A stretch of 40,267 nt of DNA from Proteiniphilum sp. UBA4084 (GTDB lineage: Bacteria; Bacteroidota; Bacteroidia; Bacteroidales; Dysgonomonadaceae), in the NCBI GenBank assembly GCA_002383605.1, contig DFYK01000034.1, positions 1 to 40,267 of the forward strand, given 5' to 3'. Of the stretch, positions 1-8,426 are shown one piece after another; the first letter of the stretch is position 1; every line of letters begins with the position of its first letter. Below the pieces are notes generated by a model. The model saw only the letters and a list, made by a program, of their open reading frames with translations, was not told where the DNA came from and did no database searches. Both the position numbers and the translations under genes were made by a program.

Positions 1-712
1 CAATCTCCCGGTAAGTCAACCGGCTGAGGGTGCTAAGCTGGTTGTTTTGTGCCTTGATCTTCCTCAGTAAATCTGTCTCATCCGCTGTCAGGAAAACGGC
101 TCTCTGATCCGGATTAGACTCTCCTGCCTGTAGCGCTGTCTTTTGGGCTCCCTCACGCCATATGGCAATCTCTGCCCTTTTGATGCTGTTTTCCTCCATG
201 ATGGAGAAAAGGTTGGGCAGAAACAAGCGGGTATAGTAATAACCGCTTGTAAAACCGGTAATAATAAAATAGATCAGCAGCGAGATGATGACTGTTCCGG
301 CAAAGTTGCAATTCATTGTGTTGCAGTTGCTGTTTACGAGAATATTGTCGGCTATGCTTTGCAGGTAGCCGGGAATATTTGTCAGTTGTGTCAGCGTAAC
401 GCCAATGATGATCTTTGTCAGCCAGTCCGAGACATCTTCCAGATTTGTGTTGGGCGTATACTTCGCCGTGCGCCCTCCATCTCCCCGTGGATCATAGTTT
501 CGGTTCAACCTGGGTATTCCGAAGAGAAAACCAAAGAGCACACCCACCAGCAATGATGCCAGTGAGAGGATAAGCAACAAACCAAAGAAGTCCCAGTAAG
601 TCCGGGATACAGCTGCTCCGGCAAAGCAGGCCCCTATGCCGGCGATCACGATAGCCAAAGGCCACAAATGAACAGGCCGGAAAATGTCAGGCTGAGCATT
701 CTTGTCGGTCAT
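1..712 (-). CDS. Three-helix membrane protein, C-terminal part outside window
   Basis: An open frame reads from ATG at 712 leftward to the window edge without a stop (237 codons visible). There is a helix near residues 15-36, a second near 40-66 ending in FGFLFGIPRL, a soluble stretch containing NTNLEDVSDWLTKIIIG, and a third helix near 140-165. After that comes a charged, probably cytoplasmic segment that continues out of the window. The FLFGIPR and NTNLE-SDWLTK motifs remind me of the three-helix YLATT family often found beside or fused to prokaryotic YEATS domains; this is from memory and not tested. The gene is divergent from the DUF5063 operon. No effector domain is visible because the 3' end is missing, so the function is unknown. 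I am confident that it is a real gene and much less so about the family. Confidence 0.75.
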   Translation of the reverse strand, partial: MTDKNAQPDIFRPVHLWPLAIVIAGIGACFAGAAVSRTYWDFFGLLLILSLASLLVGVLFGFLFGIPRLNRNYDPRGDGGRTAKYTPNTNLEDVSDWLTKIIIGVTLTQLTNIPGYLQSIADNILVNSNCNTMNCNFAGTVIISLLIYFIITGFTSGYYYTRLFLPNLFSIMEENSIKRAEIAIWREGAQKTALQAGESNPDQRAVFLTADETDLLRKIKAQNNQLSTLSRLTYREI

Positions 713-1031
713 CGTTTTTCAATCAGGATTGTTTCACTTTCCCTTTGCCGCGGACAGACGTGAAGCCTGTTTTACCCGGGCAAATCCAAATCCTGCAAAG
801 CAGGTAAGCCAGAACCGCTACAGCTTCAGAATTGCTGTGCAGCAGATTACGTTACATATGCCATGCAAGTTAGACGAATCTTTTGAAACAAACAACTTTC
901 AGGAGAAAATTTTTATGACAGGGACCCTTTTAAAGAAGAAGTGATGACCTCTTGATAACGGCCCGATTGAAACAGAACTCTTTCCGTGTACAAAATAAAT
1001 TCCGTACATTTGCGGACAGAAATAAACAGGT
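713..1031. other. Divergent intergenic region
   Basis: This 319-base gap lies between the left-edge membrane gene (-) and the DUF5063 gene (+). I see no RNA gene or convincing protein in it. Short frames here have no recognisable content. The only clear signal is the -7-like box at 1005-1012 for the rightward operon. Confidence 0.6.
1005..1012 (+). promoter_or_regulatory. Promoter -7 box for the DUF5063 operon
   Basis: TACATTTG matches the Bacteroidetes -7 consensus TAnnTTTG and lies 20 bases before the DUF5063 start codon. The upstream -33 position holds only a poor match (TTTCC). Confidence 0.45.
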
Positions 1032-1604
1032 ATGTTAAACAAAAGCAACGATACACCCATTTATCTGCCGGCAGTGCTGGATTTTGTCACCATTGCCGTG
1101 GAAATTTCCTCTTTTCTTGAAAGTGATGAATCGATTTCGCGTGACGAGTGGATCGACAGAATATTGAAGATGCTTCCCCTGTTATACGTGAAAGCTTCTC
1201 TTCTGCCTGAGACCTTCCCGTTGGACGATGAACCGCCCGCTACCTTCGTGCGGGAGGAAGATTACGTGCGTGTATCGGCTCGCATTGCGGATATCATGGG
1301 TGAAGAAGATATTTATCTGGATGTGTTTGTAGATGATATGAAATACAGCGATACGCCGGTGAGGGCGACTGTGTCTGAGAATATCGCCGATATCTACCAG
1401 GATATACGGAATTTCGTCTCGGTATATCAGTTTGAACTGACCGGCCAGATGCAGGATGCAATCTTTATTTGTAGAGAGAATTTCCTGTTGTACTGGGGTC
1501 AGAAGCTCGTGAATGTTTTGCGTCCGCTGCACACACTGAAAAGCCGCGAAACCGGGAAAGAAGGAGAAGTAGAGGATTTAAACGAGGATGATCTGTGGGA
1601 TTAA
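1032..1604 (+). CDS. DUF5063 domain-containing protein
   Basis: A 190-residue soluble, acidic protein with no signal peptide or membrane segment. Its sequence (start MLNKSNDTPIYLPAVLDFVT, tail EDLNEDDLWD) resembles the Bacteroidetes DUF5063 family, which is usually encoded directly before a 3'-5' exonuclease, as here. No catalytic motif is evident and the function is unknown. The neighbouring exonuclease starts inside its last codons (10-base overlap), so the two are probably translationally coupled. The partnership suggests a nucleic-acid-related role, but that is inference. Confidence 0.85.
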   Translation: MLNKSNDTPIYLPAVLDFVTIAVEISSFLESDESISRDEWIDRILKMLPLLYVKASLLPETFPLDDEPPATFVREEDYVRVSARIADIMGEEDIYLDVFVDDMKYSDTPVRATVSENIADIYQDIRNFVSVYQFELTGQMQDAIFICRENFLLYWGQKLVNVLRPLHTLKSRETGKEGEVEDLNEDDLWD

Positions 1605-2170
1605 AAATTACGAAAGAACAGATAGCAGAGTTGCCGGTGGAAAAGTTCAACGGCAACATTGTGGTGATAGATCATGAAGAGGAAATGTCGGATGCCCTGC
1701 ACTACCTCTCTTCACAGCCGGCCCTGGGATTTGACACCGAGACGAAACCGGCTTTCAAACGAGGACAGTTACATAAAGTAGCGTTGTTGCAGCTTGCTAC
1801 CGAAGATGCCTGTTACTTGTTCCGCCTGAACAAGATAGGATATCCCGACGGGCTGGAGGCAATCATGATCAATCCGGATATCCGGAAGATAGGCCTTTCG
1901 TTGCGTGATGATTTTGCCGCCATTCACAAACGTTCTGCCCGTAGTCCGGAAAATTTTATCGATCTGCAGCTCTTTGTGGATAAGTTTGGTATTGAAGACA
2001 ACAGCCTGCAAAAAATTTATGCGCTCCTCTTTGGAAAAAAAATCTCCAAGAGTCAGCGTCTTTCAAACTGGGAGGCACCCCTGCTCACCCCCGCGCAACA
2101 ATCTTACGCTGCCATCGATGCCTGGGCATGCCTGCGTATTTATAATCATTTAACCAAAGATTTCCGATGA
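1595..2170 (+). CDS. 3'-5' exonuclease, RNase D-like (DEDDy)
   Basis: A 191-residue single-domain exonuclease of the DnaQ-like superfamily. Motif ExoI is GFDTET (Asp47, Glu49), ExoII includes the Asp in LSLRDDFAAIH, and ExoIII is YAAIDAWACLRIY with the Tyr and Asp of DEDDy enzymes. The family removes nucleotides from RNA or DNA 3' ends using two metal ions. It lacks the HRDC domains of full-length RNase D, so the substrate is unknown. The start is GTG at 1595: an in-frame stop at 1589-1591 rules out anything further upstream, and GAGGA at 1584-1588 is a suitable ribosome binding site. The 3' end overlaps the next gene by four bases (ATGA). Confidence 0.9.
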   Translation: MGLKITKEQIAELPVEKFNGNIVVIDHEEEMSDALHYLSSQPALGFDTETKPAFKRGQLHKVALLQLATEDACYLFRLNKIGYPDGLEAIMINPDIRKIGLSLRDDFAAIHKRSARSPENFIDLQLFVDKFGIEDNSLQKIYALLFGKKISKSQRLSNWEAPLLTPAQQSYAAIDAWACLRIYNHLTKDFR

Positions 2171-3360
2171 ACGAACAGAACGTAATTGTGTTGCGACCCG
2201 GAAAAGAAGAGTCCTTGAGACGGTTTCACCCTTGGGTCTTCTCAGGAGCCATTGCAAGCAAACCCGACCTGCTCGCAGAGGGCGACGTGGTGCGCGTGGT
2301 TGCTTCAGACGGCAACTTTCTGGGTGTGGGTCATTATCAGATTGGCAGCATTGCTGTGCGCATCCTCTCATTTCACGACGTGCCGGTAGATACCGCTTTC
2401 TACGCCGCAAATATTGAGCAGGCATACCGTCTGCGGCAGACATTGCAGCTCATGCGCCCCGATAACAACACCTTCAGGCTGATTCACGGAGAGGGGGATC
2501 ACCTTCCCGGACTCATTATCGATGTCTATGGCCGTACAACTGTAATACAGGCACATTCGGTGGGAATGCACAAAGACCTGAACCTGATTGTGACTGCTTT
2601 GAAACAGGTGCTGCCGGAAGGTTTGGCGGAACATATCTTCTATAAATCGGAAGGGACATTGCCCTATAAAGCGGGTCTCAATGCTGCGGATACCTACCTT
2701 TTGGGAGGAGAACAGGTGCAGGATATTGCACTGGAAAACGGATTGAAGTTTCATATCGACTGGCTCAAGGGGCAGAAGACGGGCTTTTTTATCGATCAGC
2801 GGGACAACCGCACGCTGCTCGAGCAATATGCCGAAGGCCGGCACGTGTTGAACATGTTTTGCTATACAGGCGGCTTCTCTGTGTATGCCCTGCGTGGCGG
2901 CGCAGTATTGGTAGACTCGGTGGATAGTTCTCCCAAAGCGGTGTCGCTGACCGGTCGGAATGTTGTGCTGAACTTCGGTGAAGAACCAAGACACAACGCC
3001 GTGGCCGACGATGCTTTTAAGTTTCTCAAGCGGGTGCAGGAAGGTAAATATGACCTCATCGTGCTCGACCCGCCGGCATTTGCCAAACATCGCGGCGCCA
3101 TCAACAACGCGTTGCAGGGATATAAGAAACTCAACCTTTCCGCCATAGAGAAGTTGGCTCCAGGGGGGCTTCTTTTCACCTTCTCCTGCTCGCAGGCGAT
3201 TACAAGGGATCAATTCAGACTCGCCGTCTTCAGCGCTGCCGCCATCTCCGGACGACGGGTGAGGATCCTGCATCAGCTGACCCAACCTGCCGATCATCCG
3301 GTCAACATATATCATCCGGAGGGAGAATATCTGAAAGGATTGGTGTTATGGGTAGAATAA
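2167..3360 (+). CDS. rlmI: Class I SAM-dependent 23S rRNA methyltransferase, RlmI type
   Basis: A 397-residue protein with the RlmI/YccW layout: an N-terminal PUA-like RNA-binding domain (about 1-75, HPWVFSGAI), a middle domain with GLIIDVYG, and a C-terminal Rossmann methyltransferase fold. The SAM-binding motif is NMFCYTGGFSVYALRGGA near 228-245, motif IV is LDPPAFAKH near 300, and FTFSCSQ near 337 holds the cysteine expected of m5C enzymes. RlmI makes m5C1962 in E. coli 23S rRNA; the exact target here is inferred. It is the last gene of the DUF5063-exonuclease operon and overlaps the exonuclease by four bases. The following 320 bases contain no gene and no convincing terminator for it. Confidence 0.85.
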   Translation: MNEQNVIVLRPGKEESLRRFHPWVFSGAIASKPDLLAEGDVVRVVASDGNFLGVGHYQIGSIAVRILSFHDVPVDTAFYAANIEQAYRLRQTLQLMRPDNNTFRLIHGEGDHLPGLIIDVYGRTTVIQAHSVGMHKDLNLIVTALKQVLPEGLAEHIFYKSEGTLPYKAGLNAADTYLLGGEQVQDIALENGLKFHIDWLKGQKTGFFIDQRDNRTLLEQYAEGRHVLNMFCYTGGFSVYALRGGAVLVDSVDSSPKAVSLTGRNVVLNFGEEPRHNAVADDAFKFLKRVQEGKYDLIVLDPPAFAKHRGAINNALQGYKKLNLSAIEKLAPGGLLFTFSCSQAITRDQFRLAVFSAAAISGRRVRILHQLTQPADHPVNIYHPEGEYLKGLVLWVE

Positions 3361-3466
3361 ACCGGAAAAAATGTTTAAAACTATTTAAAGGGAGGTTTTT
3401 TAGTTAAATATCGTAAAATATTGAATTTTTCTGCTTGAAAGTTATGTTTTATAACACAAAAGCGTT

Positions 3467-3474
3467 TATATTTG
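3467..3474 (+). promoter_or_regulatory. -7 box TATATTTG of the candidate small RNA
   Basis: TATATTTG is a full match to TAnnTTTG. No clean -33 TTTG is present. Transcription is expected to start near 3480. Confidence 0.5.
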
Positions 3475-3479
3475 CAACG

Positions 3480-3549
3480 TGTTTTTCATGGTATTAGATT
3501 TAAGGTTAACAATGAAGATTGGTTGTCGTGAGACAACCTTTCCTTTTTT
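3480..3549 (+). ncRNA. Candidate small RNA, about 70 nt
   Basis: A full -7 box ends six bases before this segment, and a perfect 7-bp hairpin with a T-run closes it, so a short independent transcript of about 70 nt is predicted. It contains the stretch ATTAGATTTAAGGTTAAC (3494-3511), which I believe recurs upstream of terminators in other Bacteroidales genomes. The promoter-body-terminator layout is like the Rfam Bacteroidales-1 motif, but I cannot run the covariance model. It could instead be an attenuated leader of the GSCFA gene, although that gene has a closer promoter of its own. The start is estimated from promoter spacing. Confidence 0.5.
3521..3549 (+). terminator. Intrinsic terminator of the candidate small RNA
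   Basis: Stem GGTTGTC (3521-3527) pairs perfectly with GACAACC (3532-3538) around a GTGA loop. It is followed by TTTCC and six T residues (3544-3549). Confidence 0.7.
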
Positions 3550-3627
3550 ATAGCCGGTTCATTTCTGTACGGTTATTTCATCCATTATTCCCGACTCTTT
3601 TTATTTTCACAAATTATAATGTGCGGA

Positions 3628-3661
3628 TTTGCGACAAATGGTCGCTTTATTGTTATTTTTG
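3628..3661 (+). promoter_or_regulatory. Promoter of the GSCFA gene
   Basis: TTTG (3628-3631), 22-base spacer, then TATTTTTG (3654-3661), a full -7 match. The predicted start lies near 3667, 14 bases before the ATG at 3681. This supports 3681 over the longer open frame from 3519. Confidence 0.5.
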
Positions 3662-3680
3662 TACTGAAACTGAAATCAAA

Positions 3681-4661
3681 ATGGATTTCCGCACAATCAT
3701 ACAGATTCCCCGATCGGATATACCCGTCACGCATTCTTCCCGGATTTTGCTTTTGGGATCCTGTTTTTCTGCCCATATGGGGCATCAGCTTTTGCAGCAC
3801 AAGTTCAGGGTAGACATGAACCCGTTTGGCATCCTGTATAACCCGTTTTCCATTTCCCGGGCCATCAGCAGGTTATTGAAAGCCGTACCCTTTTCGGAAA
3901 CCGATCTTGTATATCACAATGGATTGTATCACAGCCTGATGCATCATGGTGAATTTTCCGATGCCAACATGCAGAAATGTCTGCAAAAAATAGATGACCG
4001 GTTTGAATATGCAGCAGGCGAAATACGCCGCATCACACATTTTTTCATTACTTTTGGTACAGCCCGTGCCTATCGTTGGGGAGAAAGCGGAGATATCGTC
4101 GGAAACTGCCATCAGATTCCCGCGGACCGGTTTATCCCGGTACGTCTGTCAGTAGAGGAAATTGTGGAAGAGTGGAGCGCAGTGATCGCTTCTGTTAAAA
4201 AGGAAACCCCCCATGTCCGGTTTCTGTTCACTGTGAGTCCCGTTCGTCACTGGAAGGACGGAGCTCATGAAAATCAACTGAATAAATCGATTCTCCATCT
4301 GGCCATCGACGCTTTGCAACAATACTTTCCCGATGAGGTGCGTTATTTTCCTGCGTATGAGCTGATGATGGACGAATTGCGCGATTACCGCTTTTATGGG
4401 AACGACATGATGCATCCCTCGTCCCTGGCAACGGCATATATATGGGAACGATTTTCAGAAACCTTTTTCCCTGAAGAGACGAGAAGTATCAACGCCGAAT
4501 GGACTCAAATAAGAAGTGGACTCGATCATCGGCCGTTGCATCCCGAATCTGCGTCGTTTTCCGCTTTCAAAGCAGCATTATCCCATAAACTCGAAGTATT
4601 TGCTGCACGATATCCGGAGATATCGTGTGAAGAGGAGAGAAATCTTCTGCAATCCAAATAA
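3681..4661 (+). CDS. GSCFA domain-containing protein
   Basis: A 326-residue protein of the GSCFA family, named after the motif seen here as LLLGSCFSAHMG (residues 23-34), followed by NPFGILYNP near 47-55 and FTVSPVRHWKDG near 190. The family is related to SGNH/GDSL-type hydrolases, with the Ser of GSCF as likely nucleophile. The natural substrate is unknown. There is no signal peptide, so it is probably cytoplasmic. The frame is open upstream to 3519, but that extension reads through the small-RNA terminator and the promoter, so the start MDFRTIIQIPRSD at 3681 is chosen. The gene ends eight bases before murF-alr, which suggests cotranscription and perhaps an envelope-related role, as inference. 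Confidence 0.88.
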   Translation: MDFRTIIQIPRSDIPVTHSSRILLLGSCFSAHMGHQLLQHKFRVDMNPFGILYNPFSISRAISRLLKAVPFSETDLVYHNGLYHSLMHHGEFSDANMQKCLQKIDDRFEYAAGEIRRITHFFITFGTARAYRWGESGDIVGNCHQIPADRFIPVRLSVEEIVEEWSAVIASVKKETPHVRFLFTVSPVRHWKDGAHENQLNKSILHLAIDALQQYFPDEVRYFPAYELMMDELRDYRFYGNDMMHPSSLATAYIWERFSETFFPEETRSINAEWTQIRSGLDHRPLHPESASFSAFKAALSHKLEVFAARYPEISCEEERNLLQSK

Positions 4662-4669
4662 AGTAAATC

Positions 4670-7138
4670 ATGACTTATACCATTCAACAAATAGCATCTA
4701 TCCTGGGTATTAAGCCAGAGAAAATGCATCCTGCCGAAATAAGCACGCTGCTTACAGACAGTCGTAAGCTGATGTATCCAGCAGAAACACTCTTTTTTGC
4801 ACTCGAAACCAAAAATAATGACGCGCATGCTTTTGTGAGCGAACTATATGCCCTCGGTGTCCGCAATTTTGTGGTCACCAAAATGATGTCTGACTGGGAG
4901 CAATTTAGTGACACCAACTTTCTGAAAGTAAAGAACAGTCTTTCAGCGCTGCAAAAAATTGCCGCTCATCACAGAGCTAAATTCGATATTCCGGTAATCG
5001 GTATCACCGGAAGTAACGGAAAAACAATCGTGAAGGAGTGGCTTTATCAGCTTTTGGATAAGGATTATAACATTGTTCGTTCGCCCCGGAGCTATAACTC
5101 ACAAATAGGTGTGCCGTTGTCGGTGTGGCAACTTGATGAACAGTCTGAACTCGGTATTTTTGAAGCAGGCATCTCGATGCCCGATGAGATGGAATATCTG
5201 GAGCCTGTGATCAGGCCGACCATCGGCATACTGACAAAGATAGGGGAAGCGCACCAGGAAAATTTCACTTCACTGCAACAGAAATGCCAGGAGAAGTTGG
5301 AACTGTTTGTCAATTGCAATGTCTTCATTTATGATGAAGATAACGACCTGGTGTCGGGTTGCGTGGACATGATGGTCCTCTCCCAGAAAGCTTTTTCATG
5401 GTCCCGAAAAAACAGTGATGCACACTTGTTTATCTCTGACATTGAGAAAATGGAAAACAGCACTACCATCCGCTATTCGTTTCTCGATTTTGAATATTCC
5501 ATCGTGATTCCTTTTACCGATGAGGCTTCCATCGAAAATGCAGTCAGTTGCCTGGCAGTAGCGCTCTATTTGCACATCCCCCCCTCGGACATTTCTGAGC
5601 GCATGATGCAGCTGGAGCCGGTAGCCATGCGTCTGGATGTACGACGAGGAAAGAATGACTCCCTGATCATCAATGACACCTACAATTCGGATATCAACTC
5701 CATAAAGATTGCGCTCGATTTTCAACAACAGCGCCGTATGGACCGTCCGTTAAAAAAGACAATCATCCTGTCTGACATCCTTCAAACGGGAATGTCTCCG
5801 CGTTCTCTTTACAAGAAGGTGGCCGATATGGTGGAACAAAGCGGTTTGGAAAAAATCATTGGTATCGGGCAGGATATATCTGCCAATGCCAGTGTTTTCA
5901 ATATCAGAGAAAAGTCGTTTTTTCAGTCCACTGAAGAGTTTGTTCGGTCGGGCGACTGGAAGAATATGCACGAAGAGCTGGTTTTGTTGAAAGGAGCCCG
6001 CAAGTTTCATTTCGAGCAGATTAGTCTCCTTTTGGAGGAGCGTATCCATGAAACGGTGATGGAAGTAGATCTCGATGCTGTCGTGCATAACTTTAACTTC
6101 TACAAATCGCGGGTAGAACCCAATATGAAGTTGGTCTGCATGGTGAAAGCCAACGGATATGGTGCCGGAGCTGCAGAGATCGCTAAAACGTTGCAATACC
6201 ATCGCTGCGATTATCTGGCTGTGGCAATAGCCGAAGAGGGTATGATGCTGCGGAAGGAGGGTATCTCTCTGCCTGTGATTGTCCTCAATCCCGAAGTGAA
6301 TGGTTTCGAAGAACTTTTTGCAAACGACCTGGAACCCGAAGTGTATAACTTCCGCATTCTCGCGGCTTTTATCAAAGAAGCCGAAAGAAGAGGCATTACC
6401 CGTTACCCGGTACATCTGAAAATAGACTCCGGCATGCACAGGCTGGGTTTCCTTCCGGAACAGATACCGGAACTGGTTCAAATTCTGAAGTCACAAAAGG
6501 GATTGAGGGTGCATTCTGTATTCTCTCATCTCTCGGCCAGTGAAAGCTGGCTCTTCGATGAATTTACCCATCAGCAGATGGATACATTCAAGCAAGCTGC
6601 CGTTGAAATAGAAGAAGGTCTGCAATACGGTGTCTATAAACATATTTTGAATTCGGCAGGAATGGAACGTTTTCCCGGAACACACTGGGATATGGCCCGA
6701 CTGGGTATTGGACTTTACGGTATAAGCGCCAGCGGTCTGAAAGGATTAAAAAATGTCTGTACACTCAAGACAACCATTTTGCAAATAAAACAGGTTTCCT
6801 CAAACGAGACCGTTGGCTATGGGCGCAAAGAAAAACTGGAACGCGATGCACAAATTGCCACAATCCGCTTCGGATACGCCGATGGTCTCGACAGGCAGTT
6901 CGGTAACAGAAAGGGTAGGGTACTCATCAACGGATATTATGCACCCATCGTGGGAAATGTATGCATGGATCTCTGCATGGTGGATGTAACCGATATACCG
7001 GCCAGGGAAGGTGATACGGTCGTCCTTTTTGGTGAAGGACTCTCGGTGGTTGATCTGGCTGAAAGCATCGGTACCATTCCCTATGAGATACTCACGTCTG
7101 TCTCACCCCGGGTGAAACGTGTCTATATAAAGGAATAA
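4670..7138 (+). CDS. murF-alr: Bifunctional MurF ligase / alanine racemase
   Basis: An 822-residue fusion of two consecutive peptidoglycan enzymes. Residues 1-455 are UDP-N-acetylmuramoyl-tripeptide:D-alanyl-D-alanine ligase, with the Mur ATP loop GITGSNGKT at 111-119 and the Mur C-terminal NDTYNSD region. Residues 464-822 are a PLP-dependent alanine racemase beginning MEVDLDAVVHNF, with the PLP lysine in MVKANGYGAG (Lys493), the VGYGRKE region and FGYADG. The racemase makes D-Ala from L-Ala; MurF adds D-Ala-D-Ala to the precursor, so the fusion links D-Ala supply to its use (D-Ala-D-Ala ligase is still needed between them). This fusion is known in Bacteroidetes. Both halves look intact. It is in a probable operon with GSCFA and ends at the shared terminator at 7200-7235. 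Confidence 0.95.
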   Translation: MTYTIQQIASILGIKPEKMHPAEISTLLTDSRKLMYPAETLFFALETKNNDAHAFVSELYALGVRNFVVTKMMSDWEQFSDTNFLKVKNSLSALQKIAAHHRAKFDIPVIGITGSNGKTIVKEWLYQLLDKDYNIVRSPRSYNSQIGVPLSVWQLDEQSELGIFEAGISMPDEMEYLEPVIRPTIGILTKIGEAHQENFTSLQQKCQEKLELFVNCNVFIYDEDNDLVSGCVDMMVLSQKAFSWSRKNSDAHLFISDIEKMENSTTIRYSFLDFEYSIVIPFTDEASIENAVSCLAVALYLHIPPSDISERMMQLEPVAMRLDVRRGKNDSLIINDTYNSDINSIKIALDFQQQRRMDRPLKKTIILSDILQTGMSPRSLYKKVADMVEQSGLEKIIGIGQDISANASVFNIREKSFFQSTEEFVRSGDWKNMHEELVLLKGARKFHFEQISLLLEERIHETVMEVDLDAVVHNFNFYKSRVEPNMKLVCMVKANGYGAGAAEIAKTLQYHRCDYLAVAIAEEGMMLRKEGISLPVIVLNPEVNGFEELFANDLEPEVYNFRILAAFIKEAERRGITRYPVHLKIDSGMHRLGFLPEQIPELVQILKSQKGLRVHSVFSHLSASESWLFDEFTHQQMDTFKQAAVEIEEGLQYGVYKHILNSAGMERFPGTHWDMARLGIGLYGISASGLKGLKNVCTLKTTILQIKQVSSNETVGYGRKEKLERDAQIATIRFGYADGLDRQFGNRKGRVLINGYYAPIVGNVCMDLCMVDVTDIPAREGDTVVLFGEGLSVVDLAESIGTIPYEILTSVSPRVKRVYIKE

Positions 7139-7199
7139 TTGCCTGGGAGCCGCTCAGAAGCCATCCGACCAGAGTTGATCAGTTTTAGGTAAGAATCAA

Positions 7200-7235
7200 A
7201 AAAATATCCCGATTCCTTAGAATCGGGATATTTTT
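7200..7235. terminator. Bidirectional terminator between murF-alr and ompA
   Basis: A perfect 16-bp inverted repeat: arms 7200-7215 and 7220-7235 around the loop CTTA. The core is TATCCCGATTC, with A-runs before and T-runs after, so it can terminate both murF-alr (+) and ompA (-). Confidence 0.9.
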
Positions 7236-7253
7236 AATTATGTCTTGTTGTGA

Positions 7254-8426
7254 TTAGTCAACGAAGAAAATTGCAACGCGGTTCCAGTCGTTTTCTGCAT
7301 AAGGCTGTTCAGTGTCACCCTTCCAGTCAATGGATATGCGATCGCTGTTGATTCCATATTCGCTGGTCAATGCATCGGCAACTGCTCTTGCGCGTCTTTC
7401 AGACAGTGCGAAGTTGTACTCGGGAGTACCGGTCTGTTTGTCGGCGTAAGCTACGATGTTTACTTTTGCGTTTTCGTTGGCCTTCATGTATTCAGCTGTA
7501 TTGTAAACGCTCACCTGCTGTCCTTTATCGATTTTTGATGAATTGATGCGGAAGAAAACTACGTTCGGCACGTATACGCTTTCAGATACTACGGTAGGCT
7601 GTACTTCAGGACATTCCGGGCAAGATTCCGGTCTGAGTCTCAGCTCTTCGTTTTCTGCACGCAGTCTGTTGATCTGACTGTTCAGGTCGTTGATCAGGTT
7701 GTAATCCATCAACTCGGCAGGTGTAAATGTTTGTTTGCCACCCAAACCGAACTTAACACCAGCTGTACCAGTGAAGATACCATCGTAAGAGATGTATTCA
7801 GCAATTCCTGGGGTATCGCCGTCAAATCCGGCGTCCGTTAATCTGAATCCTAATTCCAGGAACAAAGCAACGCTATTAGAAAGCTGAAAATTGTTGATTA
7901 AACCCACGTTATAAGTAAGGGTCTGATTCTGGTTCTTGAATGTAGAATTGTCGGGATACGGCTTTTTCCAGTCGTCGTTTAATCCGTACATGTAACCGAT
8001 ACCCAGATAGGGAATCAGGCTGTACACCCTGTCAGGATTATAGGAACCCCATGCGTTGATGACATTGTACATAATGTCCACGTGTCCACCGAGCCAGTTC
8101 TTTTCCGGTCCAAAAGGAGCTACAACTGCAGGATTCACATGCTTGATATGACCTCCGTCGATAACCAGACGGGCACCCCAGTTGGGAGAATTCCAGCGAC
8201 CTATTTCAATTTGTCCCATCCATCCCAGACGATCTCCGAAGCTGGCATCTGCGTCACTTTCACCTGTTGTTGTGTAGATATTGGTACCGCCGCCAAGGCC
8301 TATATACCAATTGTCACTTGCCTTGTTCTTCAGATACACCGTACCATGAGAAACGTTTTGTACTTCTTGCGCACTTATGCTAAACGCAACAAGAGCAGAA
8401 AATAAAAGTAAGCTAAACTTTTTCAT
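7254..8426 (-). CDS. ompA: OmpA family outer-membrane protein
   Basis: A 390-residue protein with signal peptide MKKFSLLLFSALVAFSISAQ, an N-terminal beta-barrel region of aromatic/Gly-rich strands (about 40-230), and a short coiled segment (LNSQINRLRAENEELRLR). After a Cys-containing linker (CPECP) comes a C-terminal OmpA-like domain (about 287-390). That domain has the peptidoglycan-binding pattern EYNFALSERRARAVADAL preceded by YADKQTG. It should anchor the outer membrane to the cell wall, and is probably one of the abundant OmpA proteins of Bacteroidales. It is monocistronic: the terminator at 7200-7235 follows, and rpoD on the same strand lies upstream with a gap of about 316 bases. Confidence 0.92.
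   Translation of the reverse strand: MKKFSLLLFSALVAFSISAQEVQNVSHGTVYLKNKASDNWYIGLGGGTNIYTTTGESDADASFGDRLGWMGQIEIGRWNSPNWGARLVIDGGHIKHVNPAVVAPFGPEKNWLGGHVDIMYNVINAWGSYNPDRVYSLIPYLGIGYMYGLNDDWKKPYPDNSTFKNQNQTLTYNVGLINNFQLSNSVALFLELGFRLTDAGFDGDTPGIAEYISYDGIFTGTAGVKFGLGGKQTFTPAELMDYNLINDLNSQINRLRAENEELRLRPESCPECPEVQPTVVSESVYVPNVVFFRINSSKIDKGQQVSVYNTAEYMKANENAKVNIVAYADKQTGTPEYNFALSERRARAVADALTSEYGINSDRISIDWKGDTEQPYAENDWNRVAIFFVD

Larger units (their letters stand above)
3361..3680. other. Intergenic region holding a candidate sRNA unit and the GSCFA promoter
   Basis: A 320-base, AT-rich gap. Its first 100 bases show nothing clear. Then come a strong -7 box (3467-3474), a terminator hairpin (3521-3549) and a second promoter (3628-3661) just before the GSCFA gene. 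These are listed separately. Confidence 0.6.

Noticed and set aside
143..556. 137-codon open frame on the + strand
   Set aside because: It is antisense to a longer frame from 712 to the edge that has coherent membrane helices; its own translation shows no family character.
702..944. 80-codon frame on the + strand in the 713-1031 gap
   Set aside because: No family features, no promoter or good start, and it overlaps the divergent gene's 5' end.
2368..3315. 315-codon frame antisense to rlmI
   Set aside because: Shadow of the real methyltransferase gene, whose motifs are all on the + strand.
3519..3680. N-terminal extension of the GSCFA protein
   Set aside because: It would translate the sRNA terminator and the promoter; family similarity begins at 3681.
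5750..6481. 243-codon frame antisense to murF-alr
   Set aside because: Shadow frame; the + strand has clear MurF and Alr motifs across it.
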